Shown: in pieces, positions 31,769 to 40,190 of the stretch
Position numbering within the stretch: position 1 is the stretch's first letter
Layout: each line of letters begins with the position of its first letter
Assembly: GCA_030149165.1 (NCBI GenBank)
Contig: JASBRY010000005.1
Location: 1-64,000 of the forward strand
From: Phycisphaerales bacterium
Lineage (GTDB): Bacteria > Planctomycetota > Phycisphaerae > Phycisphaerales > UBA1924
Direction of reading: 5' to 3'
Length of the DNA: 64,000 nucleotides
Notes under the pieces: model-generated
Seen by the model: the letters and a program-made list of their open reading frames with translations, nothing else
Told to the model about the DNA's origin: nothing
Database searches by the model: none
Translations under genes and position numbers: made by a program

Positions 31769-34700
31769 TCAAGCCCCCTTTGGGCTCGTTTCCGCGAGCG
31801 CCCCATCTTCCTCGTCTTCGTACTCATCTTCCTCGTATTCGTCCTCGTACTCGGCGTCGTCGTCCTCTTCGTCTTCCTCGTACTCCGCTTCAGCGTCGGG
31901 GTCTTCGTCGACCTCGTACTCATCTTCGTCGAGGTCCTCAGGATCGATCGGATTGCCGTCCTCGTCGACATACTCGTACTCGACTTCTTCGTCATCTTCC
32001 TCTTCGTCGTCCTCGGCTTCGTCGACGAGTTCCTCATCCTCATCTTCTTCGTACTCGTCCTCATCCTCGTCTTCCGCAACGAGCTCAGGATCCTCCTCGT
32101 CCTCATCCTCGGCTTCGTCTTCTTCGAGTTCATCGACTTCGAGTGCTTCGTCTTCGAGTGCTTCGTCTTCGTACTCTTCCTCGTCTTCTTCGATCTCGTC
32201 AGATGGCTCTTCGTCAGCAAGCTCCTCGTCCTCAGCATCCTCCTCGTCCACTGAAGATCCGAGCACCTCGACCGCATGCTGATTCACCCCAACCTCGAAC
32301 GGTACCTCGTCCAGATCTGAATCCGCATCCGCAGATTCCTCAGCAGTCGTTTCCTCATCATGATCAATAAAGATCGTCGCTTGGTGCTCGTCCTCCGGAT
32401 CAGTGCCATACGACAACTCGGTCTCGGCTGGTTCTGCAGTTGCCGACGAACCTCCGGATCGTTGTTCCGCTTCCATCTCCGCCGCGATCTCTTTCATGAG
32501 ATCCCATTCCTCGACAGAAATTAGCACATCGCGTGCGACCGACCCCTTGTGATCGGAGATGATCCCAGCGATCCCCATCAGATCGATCAATCGGCTCGCG
32601 CGTGTGTACCCGATCGCGAGTCGGCGCTGCAGCAGCGACACCGATCCACGCTTGGTTTCCAGCACGATCTCCACAGCACGATCAAACAACGGATCTTCCT
32701 GCGCCGCCGCGAGCGAGGCGCTGGAGTTGTTCTCTGTAGCAAGCAAGCGATCCTCATCACTGCTGTGCTCACCCTTGACCTGCATGAGCGAGCGCTCGAA
32801 GCTCGGCGCCGCGATGTCCTTGAGGAACTTGACCACGCGCCGGATTTCTTTGTCGTCCACAAGCGTCCCCTGCGCTCTGCTGAGCTTGTGACTGCTTGGA
32901 GACAACTGCAACATATCGCCCTGACCAAGCAGCAGTTCCCCGCCCTTCTGGTCCAGAACGATGCGCGAGTCCATCCCAGAAGCAACCTTGAACGCGATCC
33001 GGCAAGGCATGTTCGACTTGATCAGACCCGTCACCACATTCGCCTGCGGCCGCTGCGTCGCGAGGATCAGGTGGATCCCGACCGCACGCGCCTTCTGCGC
33101 GATACGGATGATCGCGCCCTCGACCTCTTTATTGGTCATCATGAGGTCCGCGAGCTCGTCGATAATGAACACCATGTACGGCAGTTTCTTGGGAGTCCGT
33201 GCCGCCTTCTCCTCCGTCTGGATATCGAGTCGTTCCTTGAGCTCGTCCCACTCCAGCTCGTTGTATCCCGCGATATCGCGCACGCCCGCGGATGCGAGCA
33301 GCTCGTAGCGCTCGTCCATCTTCGTGACCGCCCATTCGAGAATCGCCGCGGCTTTGGGCATCTCCGTCACCACCGGACACATCAGATGCGGGATGTCTTT
33401 GAACTGACTCATCTCGACCATCTTTGGATCGACCAGCACCAGCTTGAGCTCATCAGGGCGCTTCGTGTACAAGAAGCTCATGATGATCGTGTTCATGCAC
33501 ACCGACTTACCCGAGCCGGTGGTCCCCGCGATCAGCATGTGAGGCATCTTCGTGAGATCCGAGATCAACGGATCACCCGCCGCGTCCTTGCCAAGGAACA
33601 TCGGGAGCTTCATCCCCTCGAACTTGTTGCGATTGCTCATCAGCTCTTTGAGGCGCACGCGTTCCTTCGTTGGATTCGGCACTTCAATCCCGATCGTGTC
33701 ACGCCCCTCCATATTGGACACCACACGGATGTTCACGGCCTTAAGCGCGCGCGCCAGATCGCTCTCGATCGCGTTGATCTGCGAGACCTTCGTGCCTGGA
33801 GCGAGACGGATGTGGTAGAGCGTGATCGCGGGACCCGATTCGATGTCCACGACCTCGCCGTCGATCTTGTATTGCGTCAGCGCGTGCTCGAGCGATTCCG
33901 CTTGATTGCGCACGAGCGTTTCCAGCTTCTCGTTGAATCCGACCTCTGGTTCTTCGAGCAGATCCATTCTCGGGAACTTGTATCCCTCAAGCGACTGCGC
34001 GTTCTGGAACTCCGCGAGGTCCTCGTCGGTCGCCATCTGTTTGTTGTCTTGCGCGAATCGGACCGGGAGCGCCTCGATCTTCTCGCGAAGTTTGTCGCGA
34101 TCAAACACCTGCGGCGCGCCGACGACATCGTCCTCGTCGTCTTCCTCGATCTCATCACTCTCGATCGGTTGAGGGACCGGCTTGACCACACGCTTGGGTT
34201 TGCTCGCTCTTGGACGCGGCTCTTCTTCCGGTTCAGGTTTGACCTCGACCATCGTGTCATCGATGTCGTTCACCCGCACCATCACAGGCTTGGTCTTGCG
34301 CATCAGTCCGGTCAGACCACCAAGCAATCCACCTCCTGCTTTGCGTGTCCCCGATGACGCGACATCCGCGACACCATTGGCGCGAGCCGCGGCGGATCCC
34401 GCGAGCTGTCCGGCGCCTCGACCTGTCACGGCAAGCGCCGGCGCGAGCTTGTTCCACACCGCGATCGGGACTTCCCAGAGATACTTATCACAAGTCACGA
34501 GCAATCCGATGACGGTCAGCACACCGACCCAGACCAAAGTACCAGGGACCGCGAATCGTGGGACGAGTTCTCCAGCGCCCAATCCTCCGATCGTCCCGCC
34601 GCTGAGTCCTGGGATGACTCCCCAGTTCGGGACGAGCACGCCGAGCAGTGTGCACAGCGAAGCCGTGAGCACGAGCGCTCCAACCGCACGGACCCCGGGC

Positions 34701-35041
34701 TGTGTCATCGGACGAGCGATGACTTTCAGAATCAGCATCACGAGCGCGAACACCATCGGGATCACGATCCCGAGCCCGAAGAGCCGGAGCAAGCCGTAGG
34801 ACACATGCGCCCCAATCGGACCGGTCCAGTTCTGCGTCAACTCGTTGTGCGGATAGACGACATGCGACGGCGCATCAGCGGCGTTGAAGCTTACCAGTCC
34901 AGCGAACAGGAACACCCACACGGCACCCAACGCGAGCCAACCCACGCGAGACGCGAGGATCCACCCCTCTGTAGGGGGTTCTGATCGGTCCGAGACCTTG
35001 TAAGGCTTCCGCGATGCACGCTTCTTGGTAGTCTTTGCCAT
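31769..35041 (-). CDS. ftsK: DNA translocase FtsK with long acidic C-terminal tail
   Basis: This 1090-residue septal ATPase pumps chromosomal DNA during division and aids dimer resolution. About four membrane helices lie in the first 200 residues ('GWLALGAVWVFLFAGLVSF' and others). A charged linker follows (about 230-340). The RecA-like motor has Walker A 'IAGTTGSGKSVCMNTI' and Walker B 'YMVFIIDELADLMM'. The DNA-reading winged-helix gamma domain 'DPLFDRAVEIVLETKRGSVSLLQRRLAIGYTRASRLIDLM' lies near 775-850. Normally gamma ends the protein. Here about 200 further residues follow, and the last ~160 are about two-thirds Asp and Glu by hand count. The long plus-strand ORFs in this stretch are shadows of that acidic codon run. 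Confidence 0.94.
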   Translation of the reverse strand: MAKTTKKRASRKPYKVSDRSEPPTEGWILASRVGWLALGAVWVFLFAGLVSFNAADAPSHVVYPHNELTQNWTGPIGAHVSYGLLRLFGLGIVIPMVFALVMLILKVIARPMTQPGVRAVGALVLTASLCTLLGVLVPNWGVIPGLSGGTIGGLGAGELVPRFAVPGTLVWVGVLTVIGLLVTCDKYLWEVPIAVWNKLAPALAVTGRGAGQLAGSAAARANGVADVASSGTRKAGGGLLGGLTGLMRKTKPVMVRVNDIDDTMVEVKPEPEEEPRPRASKPKRVVKPVPQPIESDEIEEDDEDDVVGAPQVFDRDKLREKIEALPVRFAQDNKQMATDEDLAEFQNAQSLEGYKFPRMDLLEEPEVGFNEKLETLVRNQAESLEHALTQYKIDGEVVDIESGPAITLYHIRLAPGTKVSQINAIESDLARALKAVNIRVVSNMEGRDTIGIEVPNPTKERVRLKELMSNRNKFEGMKLPMFLGKDAAGDPLISDLTKMPHMLIAGTTGSGKSVCMNTIIMSFLYTKRPDELKLVLVDPKMVEMSQFKDIPHLMCPVVTEMPKAAAILEWAVTKMDERYELLASAGVRDIAGYNELEWDELKERLDIQTEEKAARTPKKLPYMVFIIDELADLMMTNKEVEGAIIRIAQKARAVGIHLILATQRPQANVVTGLIKSNMPCRIAFKVASGMDSRIVLDQKGGELLLGQGDMLQLSPSSHKLSRAQGTLVDDKEIRRVVKFLKDIAAPSFERSLMQVKGEHSSDEDRLLATENNSSASLAAAQEDPLFDRAVEIVLETKRGSVSLLQRRLAIGYTRASRLIDLMGIAGIISDHKGSVARDVLISVEEWDLMKEIAAEMEAEQRSGGSSATAEPAETELSYGTDPEDEHQATIFIDHDEETTAEESADADSDLDEVPFEVGVNQHAVEVLGSSVDEEDAEDEELADEEPSDEIEEDEEEYEDEALEDEALEVDELEEDEAEDEDEEDPELVAEDEDEDEYEEDEDEELVDEAEDDEEEDDEEVEYEYVDEDGNPIDPEDLDEDEYEVDEDPDAEAEYEEDEEDDDAEYEDEYEEDEYEDEEDGALAETSPKGA

Positions 35042-35130
35042 AACAGCGCGATATCGGCCATTGATGCAAAACTACAGCAGAATTCGTCGATCAAATCTCA
35101 CGAAAAGTGCCCTTCAAGCGGGATTTTCAC

Positions 35131-36468
35131 TCACGGGCATCCCATGCTGAATGCACTCAAGAACGCGCTGACATCCAAGAAGTTGAACGACATGTCCTCG
35201 TTGAAGTCCACCATTTCAGACAGGAACAACGACACATCGAGGAAGTTCAGATCCCCATCATTCGTCAGATCCGCAGGACAACTGCCGGCCAGTTCGTTGA
35301 GCAGCACCCTCGGCGATCCACCGTTGGTGCATCCGACAAGATCAAGCATCCCATCGTTGTTCAAATCAACCAGACTCAATGATCGTCCATCAAATGTTGG
35401 GGATTCAACAAGCGTGAAGGCACCCTTGGTGTCGTTGAGGTATACATCCTTGTTGTCATTGGAATTGATCCGCTCGAAGACGAAATCATCGAATCCATCA
35501 TCGTTGATATCACCAACAGCCATACGATCCAGAATAAACGCGGATGTCCCGCCTGGGCTTCCGAGTCCGGTGCTTGACCCCGATCCGGCAAAGTCATCCC
35601 CACCGTTAGGGAACATAGTCACCTCTGAACCTACGAACACGAGCAAGTCCGGCATCATGTCGCCGTCAAAGTCACCAACCTCGATAAAGTCAGGATCGCT
35701 CGAGGTGGAAAGCGTTCTGACTTGCGTAAATCCACCGGTGTTTCGACGAACCGAGACCAGATCAAACGCGCGATAGGCCAGTGCGAGATCGTCACTCCCA
35801 TCGCCGTCAAAGTCGAGCGCGACTAAGTCTTCGATTCCTCCAGTGGGCAGACCGGATGTTGAAATCTGTGACCAGCCTCCGCTCCACGAAAATACACGCA
35901 ACACCCGATTATCATTATCCACTACCGCGATGTCGTCGCGGGAGCCGTCACCATCGAAGTCGCCCAATCGTGCGAGATACTCCAGACCGCCGGCGAACGA
36001 GCTCGGTGATGCCGAAGTAAGTGAACCAAGCGTGGTGAATGAACCTGTCCCATCGTTCTCGTACGCCTGAAGATGAGCTTCCTGGAACGCATCAAACATC
36101 CCGAACTCGACAACCTGAACCAAAGCAACGAGGTCGATATCGCCATCGCCATCAAGATCACAGGGAATGACATCTTGGACCATGGAGTCATCGCCCGCCG
36201 TGATCGTGTATGTTGTTGCTGCACCCGCAGTCCCATCTCCCACACCCATCGCGATCCGAAAATCGTTCTGACTCCCGCCATAGCCCGCGACGAAATCTTG
36301 CGTTCCATCCCCATTGAGATCCGCGAATCGTGCGTATCCGCCTGGAATCGTGCTCGCCAAAACGATCGAAGCATCGTTATAAATTGTTCCCCCGGCATGC
36401 ACCGTCCCTGAAACTGCACAGAGCACACACATACCAACACCAAAGCGATTCATCATGAATAAGTCCAT
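35131..36468 (-). CDS. Secreted FG-GAP/VCBS repeat protein with dockerin-like C-terminus
   Basis: This 445-residue exported protein has a signal peptide ('MMNRFGVGMCVLCAVSGTVHA'). Beta-propeller-type calcium repeats follow, with the pattern 'DLNGDGTQDFVAGYG', 'DLDGDGDIDLVALVQ', 'DFDGDGSRDDIAVVD', 'DFDGDMMPDLLVFVG' and others, about seven units. The C-terminus 'CPADLTNDGDLNFLDVSLFLSEMVDFNEDMSFNFLDVSAFLSAF' is a two-EF-loop module that is very common at the ends of secreted planctomycete proteins. Its role is not settled. A surface-attachment or adhesion function is plausible. AGGAG 8 bases before the ATG at 36468 decides the start. Confidence 0.88.
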   Translation of the reverse strand: MDLFMMNRFGVGMCVLCAVSGTVHAGGTIYNDASIVLASTIPGGYARFADLNGDGTQDFVAGYGGSQNDFRIAMGVGDGTAGAATTYTITAGDDSMVQDVIPCDLDGDGDIDLVALVQVVEFGMFDAFQEAHLQAYENDGTGSFTTLGSLTSASPSSFAGGLEYLARLGDFDGDGSRDDIAVVDNDNRVLRVFSWSGGWSQISTSGLPTGGIEDLVALDFDGDGSDDLALAYRAFDLVSVRRNTGGFTQVRTLSTSSDPDFIEVGDFDGDMMPDLLVFVGSEVTMFPNGGDDFAGSGSSTGLGSPGGTSAFILDRMAVGDINDDGFDDFVFERINSNDNKDVYLNDTKGAFTLVESPTFDGRSLSLVDLNNDGMLDLVGCTNGGSPRVLLNELAGSCPADLTNDGDLNFLDVSLFLSEMVDFNEDMSFNFLDVSAFLSAFSMGCP

Positions 36469-36861
36469 CGAATATTCTCCTGAAATAAACCCACGATACG
36501 GATTGAAATAAATACTTATAAAAACCTACCACAGGACAGCTCCGATAGCAATCTCATTTTGCATTCGACATCCATATAACCGCCTTGAATCCGTTCTTTG
36601 CCCTATGAATCAAACCTGAATCTTCTCACGGCATCTCCAACACGCACATTCCGATTTTTTTTACTAATCCACACAACCCGAACTCAAGACGCCCAATAAA
36701 TGCGGTCGATACCACCAATGCCAAGGATGGCAGCGTGAGCCGATGGAATCGGCGACATCCAACCAAACACACTCAGCACTCATCGAATCTGGACGCTCCA
36801 GAAACGCTATCAGTGCGCTCGCGTCCCAATGACGCACAATCCCAGGGATCGGGAGGAACAC
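36469..36861. other. Divergent intergenic region
   Basis: About 390 bases between the FG-GAP gene (leftward) and the bactofilin gene (rightward). It is AT-rich next to the FG-GAP gene, contains an eight-T run near 36655-36662, and has no credible gene. I do not find a clear sigma-70 promoter pair for either side. Confidence 0.4.
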
Positions 36862-37362
36862 ATGACCAGCAACAATCCAGAACACATCAACGCTCCAGAG
36901 ATGACGATCATCGGTCGCGACACCCAGATCAAGGGTGAGATGTTCTTCGAAAAATCCGCACGCATCCTCGGCTCATTCGAGGGCAAGATCACCGCACAAG
37001 GCGAAGTGCAGATCTCCAGTGGTGCTAACTGCAACGCTGCGATCGAAGCACAACGCGTTATCGTCGACGGCCAAGTCAACGGCCCGATCTCAGCGCACGA
37101 GCAACTCACACTCACTGAGAACGCACGAGTCCAAGGCGATCTGACCGCCGGGACCCTCGTCGTCGCGGAAGGCGCGAGCTTCGTTGGTCACTGCAATGTC
37201 GGACCAGCCGCGCAGGAAATCCTCAACGGAACACAAAGCACAACGAACACAGCTCCAGCGTCCAATCAGGAACTCAAAGGCAGCAACCTGACCACCAAGC
37301 TCGATCTGACCCCGCCTTGGGCAAACCAGACGAACCAGCAGCCGCAGACCCAGTCGGCATAA
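36862..37362 (+). CDS. Bactofilin
   Basis: This polymer-forming cytoskeletal protein of about 166 residues has the bactofilin beta-helix core: 'MTIIGRDTQIKGEMFFEKSARILGSFEGKITAQGEVQISSGANCNAAIEAQRVIVDGQVNGPISAHEQLTLTENARVQGDLTAGTLVVAEGASFVGHCN'. Bactofilins form filaments that help shape cells or anchor other proteins at the membrane. Short polar tails flank the core. The track ORF begins at 36829; GGGAGG five bases before the ATG at 36862 decides the start. A second, zinc-ribbon bactofilin follows after a terminator-like hairpin. Confidence 0.93.
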   Translation: MTSNNPEHINAPEMTIIGRDTQIKGEMFFEKSARILGSFEGKITAQGEVQISSGANCNAAIEAQRVIVDGQVNGPISAHEQLTLTENARVQGDLTAGTLVVAEGASFVGHCNVGPAAQEILNGTQSTTNTAPASNQELKGSNLTTKLDLTPPWANQTNQQPQTQSA

Positions 37363-37410
37363 GACTGCTCTGTTTCTGACATCCCAATATCAAGCAGACC
37401 ACCCATCCCT

Positions 37411-37445
37411 GGCCGGTCTCGGTCAACATCGAGCCGGCCGTTTTT
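37411..37445 (+). terminator. Terminator or attenuator directly before the next start codon
   Basis: GGCCGG(T)CTCG pairs with CGAGCCGGCC (one bulged T) around GTCAACAT and is followed by GTTTTT. The T tract runs straight into the ATG of the next gene at 37446. Confidence 0.75.
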
Positions 37446-38063
37446 ATGGCGTCATTCTTCAAGCCACCCCGATTCCTGATCCGTGAGCGTGCCGCGCCGC
37501 GTCAGCAATCGACCGCGCCTGTCGAACACACCTGCTACCACTGCGCCAAACAATCACTCCATTCACCCTTTGCGCAGACCGCGTCGTGCCCCCACTGCGC
37601 CCAGCGCCTCCAGCTCGGAGACATCCACATCACAAATGGACATTGGGGGACCTCGATCCAGACCACTGGATCCGTCACGATCGACCAAGGCGCGCAGGTG
37701 CAGGTCAACCTCATCATCTGCTCCGGAAACCTGCGAATCTCTGGAAAGGTCCACGCGATGTGCATCGCTGGAGGACAGACAATCATCGACTCAACAGCGG
37801 ATGTGCAAGGCGGGATCCGCACACCTCGCCTGATCCTGGAACCCGGATCAACTGTGCGAGGTTGCTTGATCGAGACCCAATCGCGAGCACTGGGACAGAT
37901 CGATGTTGAATCCGCGATGCGTACCGCGCCCGGGAAGGGGCAAGCGGCACAGATCGAGATCAAGCCACTCTCGAATCCGATCGCTCATGACAAGCACATC
38001 GCCGCACGAATCTACCCAACCGTCGACGGCCCAAGACAAGCGAGCTTCCGCGTCGTATCCTAA
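37446..38063 (+). CDS. Bactofilin-like protein with N-terminal zinc ribbon
   Basis: This 205-residue protein begins with about 28 basic residues, then a zinc ribbon 'CYHCAKQSLHSPFAQTASCPHC' (CxxC-x15-CxxC). A right-handed beta-helix of bactofilin type follows: 'GHWGTSIQTTGSVTIDQGAQVQVNLIICSGNLRISGKVHAMCIAGGQTIIDSTADVQGGIRTPRLILEPGSTVRGCLIE'. The ribbon could bind nucleic acid or another protein and target this filament subunit. No Shine-Dalgarno sequence is seen because the upstream bases are the terminator hairpin, so the start is less certain. It is paired with the canonical bactofilin and followed 4 bases later by bioY. Confidence 0.82.
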   Translation: MASFFKPPRFLIRERAAPRQQSTAPVEHTCYHCAKQSLHSPFAQTASCPHCAQRLQLGDIHITNGHWGTSIQTTGSVTIDQGAQVQVNLIICSGNLRISGKVHAMCIAGGQTIIDSTADVQGGIRTPRLILEPGSTVRGCLIETQSRALGQIDVESAMRTAPGKGQAAQIEIKPLSNPIAHDKHIAARIYPTVDGPRQASFRVVS

Positions 38064-38067
38064 CGGC

Positions 38068-38700
38068 ATGACTCGCTCCCAATACCTCCCCACCAACGCA
38101 CCCGCTGATCAGCTCTCGAAGAGCGAGTCCATCGACCGCGACCTGCTCCGATTCATGAGCGTCCCGTTGATGACGCTGCTGACCGCGATCGCTTCGCAGA
38201 TCGCGATCCCCACAGCACCACTCGGAATTCCCATCACACTACAAACGCTTGCCGTGCTCTTGTGCGCGATGACACTTGGTGCGAAGCTCGGCACGCTCTC
38301 CATGCTCCTCTACCTCGTCACCGGCGCGATCGGAGTGGGTGTATTCGCCGAGGGGAACGCAGGATGGACGACCATCATCGGACAAACCGGCGGCTACCTC
38401 GTCGGATTCGTCGTCTGTCAACCCTTCGCACACTGGATTATCCGGCGCAAAGACAAAACCGTGCGAGGTTGGCTCGCGATCTTCACCGCTGGACTCGTGA
38501 TCCACGCAATCATTTTCGCGATCGGAGTCCCATGGTTGTGGTTCGTGCGAAACCAAGATTCCGTCAGCGACGCGATGAGTTGGTCCAGCGCCTGGTACTA
38601 CGGCATGGTGGTTTTCCTTCCGGGCGCAATTCTGAAATCTGGAATCGCCACGGGAATCGGCGCTTGGATCCTCCCAAGCGTGGCACGCAAGCTCTGGTGA
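38068..38700 (+). CDS. bioY: BioY biotin transporter (S component)
   Basis: This membrane protein of about 210 residues captures biotin and, with or without an ECF energising module, imports it. Hydrophobic helices: 'LMTLLTAIASQIAIPTAPLGIPITLQTLAVLLCAMTLGAKLGTLSMLLYLVTGAIGVGVFAEG' and 'GQTGGYLVGFVVCQPFAHWIIRR' match BioY, as does the Gly/Ala pattern at the C-terminus 'YGMVVFLPGAILKSGIATGIGAWILP'. A 35-residue polar N-terminal extension is present. The ATG at 38068 is 4 bases after the previous stop and the longer track ORF (37903) overlaps that gene. No BioM/BioN partner is adjacent, so it may work alone. Confidence 0.92.
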   Translation: MTRSQYLPTNAPADQLSKSESIDRDLLRFMSVPLMTLLTAIASQIAIPTAPLGIPITLQTLAVLLCAMTLGAKLGTLSMLLYLVTGAIGVGVFAEGNAGWTTIIGQTGGYLVGFVVCQPFAHWIIRRKDKTVRGWLAIFTAGLVIHAIIFAIGVPWLWFVRNQDSVSDAMSWSSAWYYGMVVFLPGAILKSGIATGIGAWILPSVARKLW

Positions 38701-38817
38701 GTATGGACACAGTTCTCGGTCCTACCAACAGTACAACCCTTCACTTCTCGCTGCTCGATTCTCCATTGCTCATCAGTTCTTGACTGGCACAGTGATCCCA
38801 GCGCCGATGAGTATCAA

Positions 38818-39339
38818 GTGCAAACTCTCACGGCACCATTTCGCAGTGCATTCTCGCTCATCGAGTTGGTGATCGTCGTCGTCATCATCGGGATCATCGG
38901 CGCGATCGCGATCCCGCGCATGTCCAGTTCCGCTGAAAACGCGGCGCGTGCTGCGGTCGTCGCCGATGCCGCGGTACTTCAACGAGCAGTGGACCTCTAT
39001 CAAACCGAGCACGGCGGGGTCCTGCCGCATGTCGGCGCCGGAACCGCGAAAGTCTTCTACTTCCGATTGCTCAAAACCACAGACTACGACGGTACAGTCA
39101 ACGAATCGGACGGTATCTACGGTCCATACATCAACGGCATACCGATCAATAGACACAATGGACTCGCAACCATCCGCCAAGACGGTGCTGCTGCCGGCGC
39201 CAACACACACGGCTGGCGCTACGACAGCGTCAGCGGGACCATCGAACCAGACCACACCTCTGGAACCACATCATTCAAAGTGGACACTGGGACGGTGAAA
39301 GAGAAAACCGAGAAACTGATCGATTCGCTGGGTGGCTGA
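38818..39339 (+). CDS. Type II/IV prepilin-like protein
   Basis: This 173-residue protein has a prepilin leader, 'MQTLTAPFRSAFSLIELVIVVVIIGIIGAIAIPRMS', where a prepilin peptidase would cut before the Phe of FSLIE. The residue before the cut is Ala instead of the usual Gly. After the helix, 'ENAARAAVVADAAVLQRAVDLYQTEHGGVLPH' and 'NTHGWRYDSVSGTI' resemble GspG-type major pseudopilins of planctomycetes. It begins at a GTG (38818). An overlapping out-of-frame ATG at about 38807 encodes nothing similar. It is far from gspD/gspE (about 27 kb) but probably part of the same system. Confidence 0.85.
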   Translation: MQTLTAPFRSAFSLIELVIVVVIIGIIGAIAIPRMSSSAENAARAAVVADAAVLQRAVDLYQTEHGGVLPHVGAGTAKVFYFRLLKTTDYDGTVNESDGIYGPYINGIPINRHNGLATIRQDGAAAGANTHGWRYDSVSGTIEPDHTSGTTSFKVDTGTVKEKTEKLIDSLGG

Positions 39340-39369
39340 TCGTTCTATCGCATCTGAATACAATCACAC

Positions 39370-39774
39370 ATGAGCGATGCCCCATCGACTCCAACCTATG
39401 TCTACTACGACGGCTGGTGCAACGCCTGCATCAAGTCCGCAAACCTTTTCACCAAACTCGACAAACAACGCGGCCTTCTCGAATGCGTGGATATCCGTCA
39501 ACCTGATGACCATCGCCTGAAGCTCGTCGATCTCGATGCGCAAACGCTCGCTACCTCGCTCCATACTCGAACTCCCGACGGCACAGTCCACGCCGGACCT
39601 GAAGCGATCCGTCAAGCGTTCACCATCATGGGACGCAAGCACAGCGCGTCATGGACCGCGCTCCCGATCATCCGTCCGATTGTGGATTTCTGCTATCGAA
39701 TCTTCGCACGCAACCGACTCAAGTGGTTCGCCACACACCAATGCAAAGACGGCACCTGCAAAATCGACCACTAA
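39370..39774 (+). CDS. DCC-type thiol-disulfide oxidoreductase (DUF393)
   Basis: This 134-residue protein of the DCC family has the signature 'VYYDGWCNACIKSANLFTKLDKQRGLLECVDIRQPDD'. The family CxxC (WCNAC here) is typical, although a thioredoxin-like reaction has not been proven for most members. 'PEAIRQAFTIMG' and 'CYRIFARNRLKWFATHQCKDGTC' complete the pattern; the last part holds two more cysteines. It is cytoplasmic and of unknown partner. Its TAA overlaps the TAG of the convergent OsmC gene within CTAA. Confidence 0.88.
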   Translation: MSDAPSTPTYVYYDGWCNACIKSANLFTKLDKQRGLLECVDIRQPDDHRLKLVDLDAQTLATSLHTRTPDGTVHAGPEAIRQAFTIMGRKHSASWTALPIIRPIVDFCYRIFARNRLKWFATHQCKDGTCKIDH

Positions 39775-40190
39775 TCCTCGAGCACGCTCTCGATTTGTAA
39801 CCCGTTGGTGATCGTCTTCTGTACTGGACACGCGTTGGCGATCTCCTTGAGCCGCGCACGCTGGGATTCATCCAGATCCCCCTCAAAGCTCAACGAGATC
39901 TCAATCAGCTCCGGCTCACCACGCCCATTTGGACGCGAGTGCTCAAGATCCAAACGCACAGACTGCAGGTCCCACCCCTTCCGCTCCGCATACATCTTCA
40001 CAGTAATCGCTTTGCACGCACCGAGTGATCCGAGCAAGAGCGCGTACGGATCGGGCGCTGAATCCGCGCCGCCCAGCGAGCCGGGCTCGTCGAGATAAAA
40101 AGTATGCCCCCCAGACTGCACCTCTGTCCGATACGGCTCTGTCCCGATCGTCACTGTCGCGGCTTTGTTGACTGTTTGTTGTTCACTCAT
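39771..40190 (-). CDS. OsmC/Ohr family peroxide-defence protein
   Basis: This 139-residue protein follows the OsmC pattern: 'HTFYLDEPGSLGGADSAPDPYALLLGSLGACKAITVKMYAERKGWDLQSVRLDLEHSR' with the first active cysteine, and 'LKEIANACPVQKTITNGLQIES' with the second. The Cys pair reduces organic hydroperoxides in this family. The OsmC subfamily fits better than Ohr because of the SLGACKAI and CPVQKTI motifs. Its start overlaps the stop of the upstream zinc-ribbon gene by 4 bases (ATGA), so the two are probably co-translated. Confidence 0.92.
   Translation of the reverse strand: MSEQQTVNKAATVTIGTEPYRTEVQSGGHTFYLDEPGSLGGADSAPDPYALLLGSLGACKAITVKMYAERKGWDLQSVRLDLEHSRPNGRGEPELIEISLSFEGDLDESQRARLKEIANACPVQKTITNGLQIESVLED

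Noticed and set aside
31953-32282. Poly-serine plus-strand ORF
   Set aside because: Shadow of the acidic codon run at the 3' end of ftsK on the other strand.
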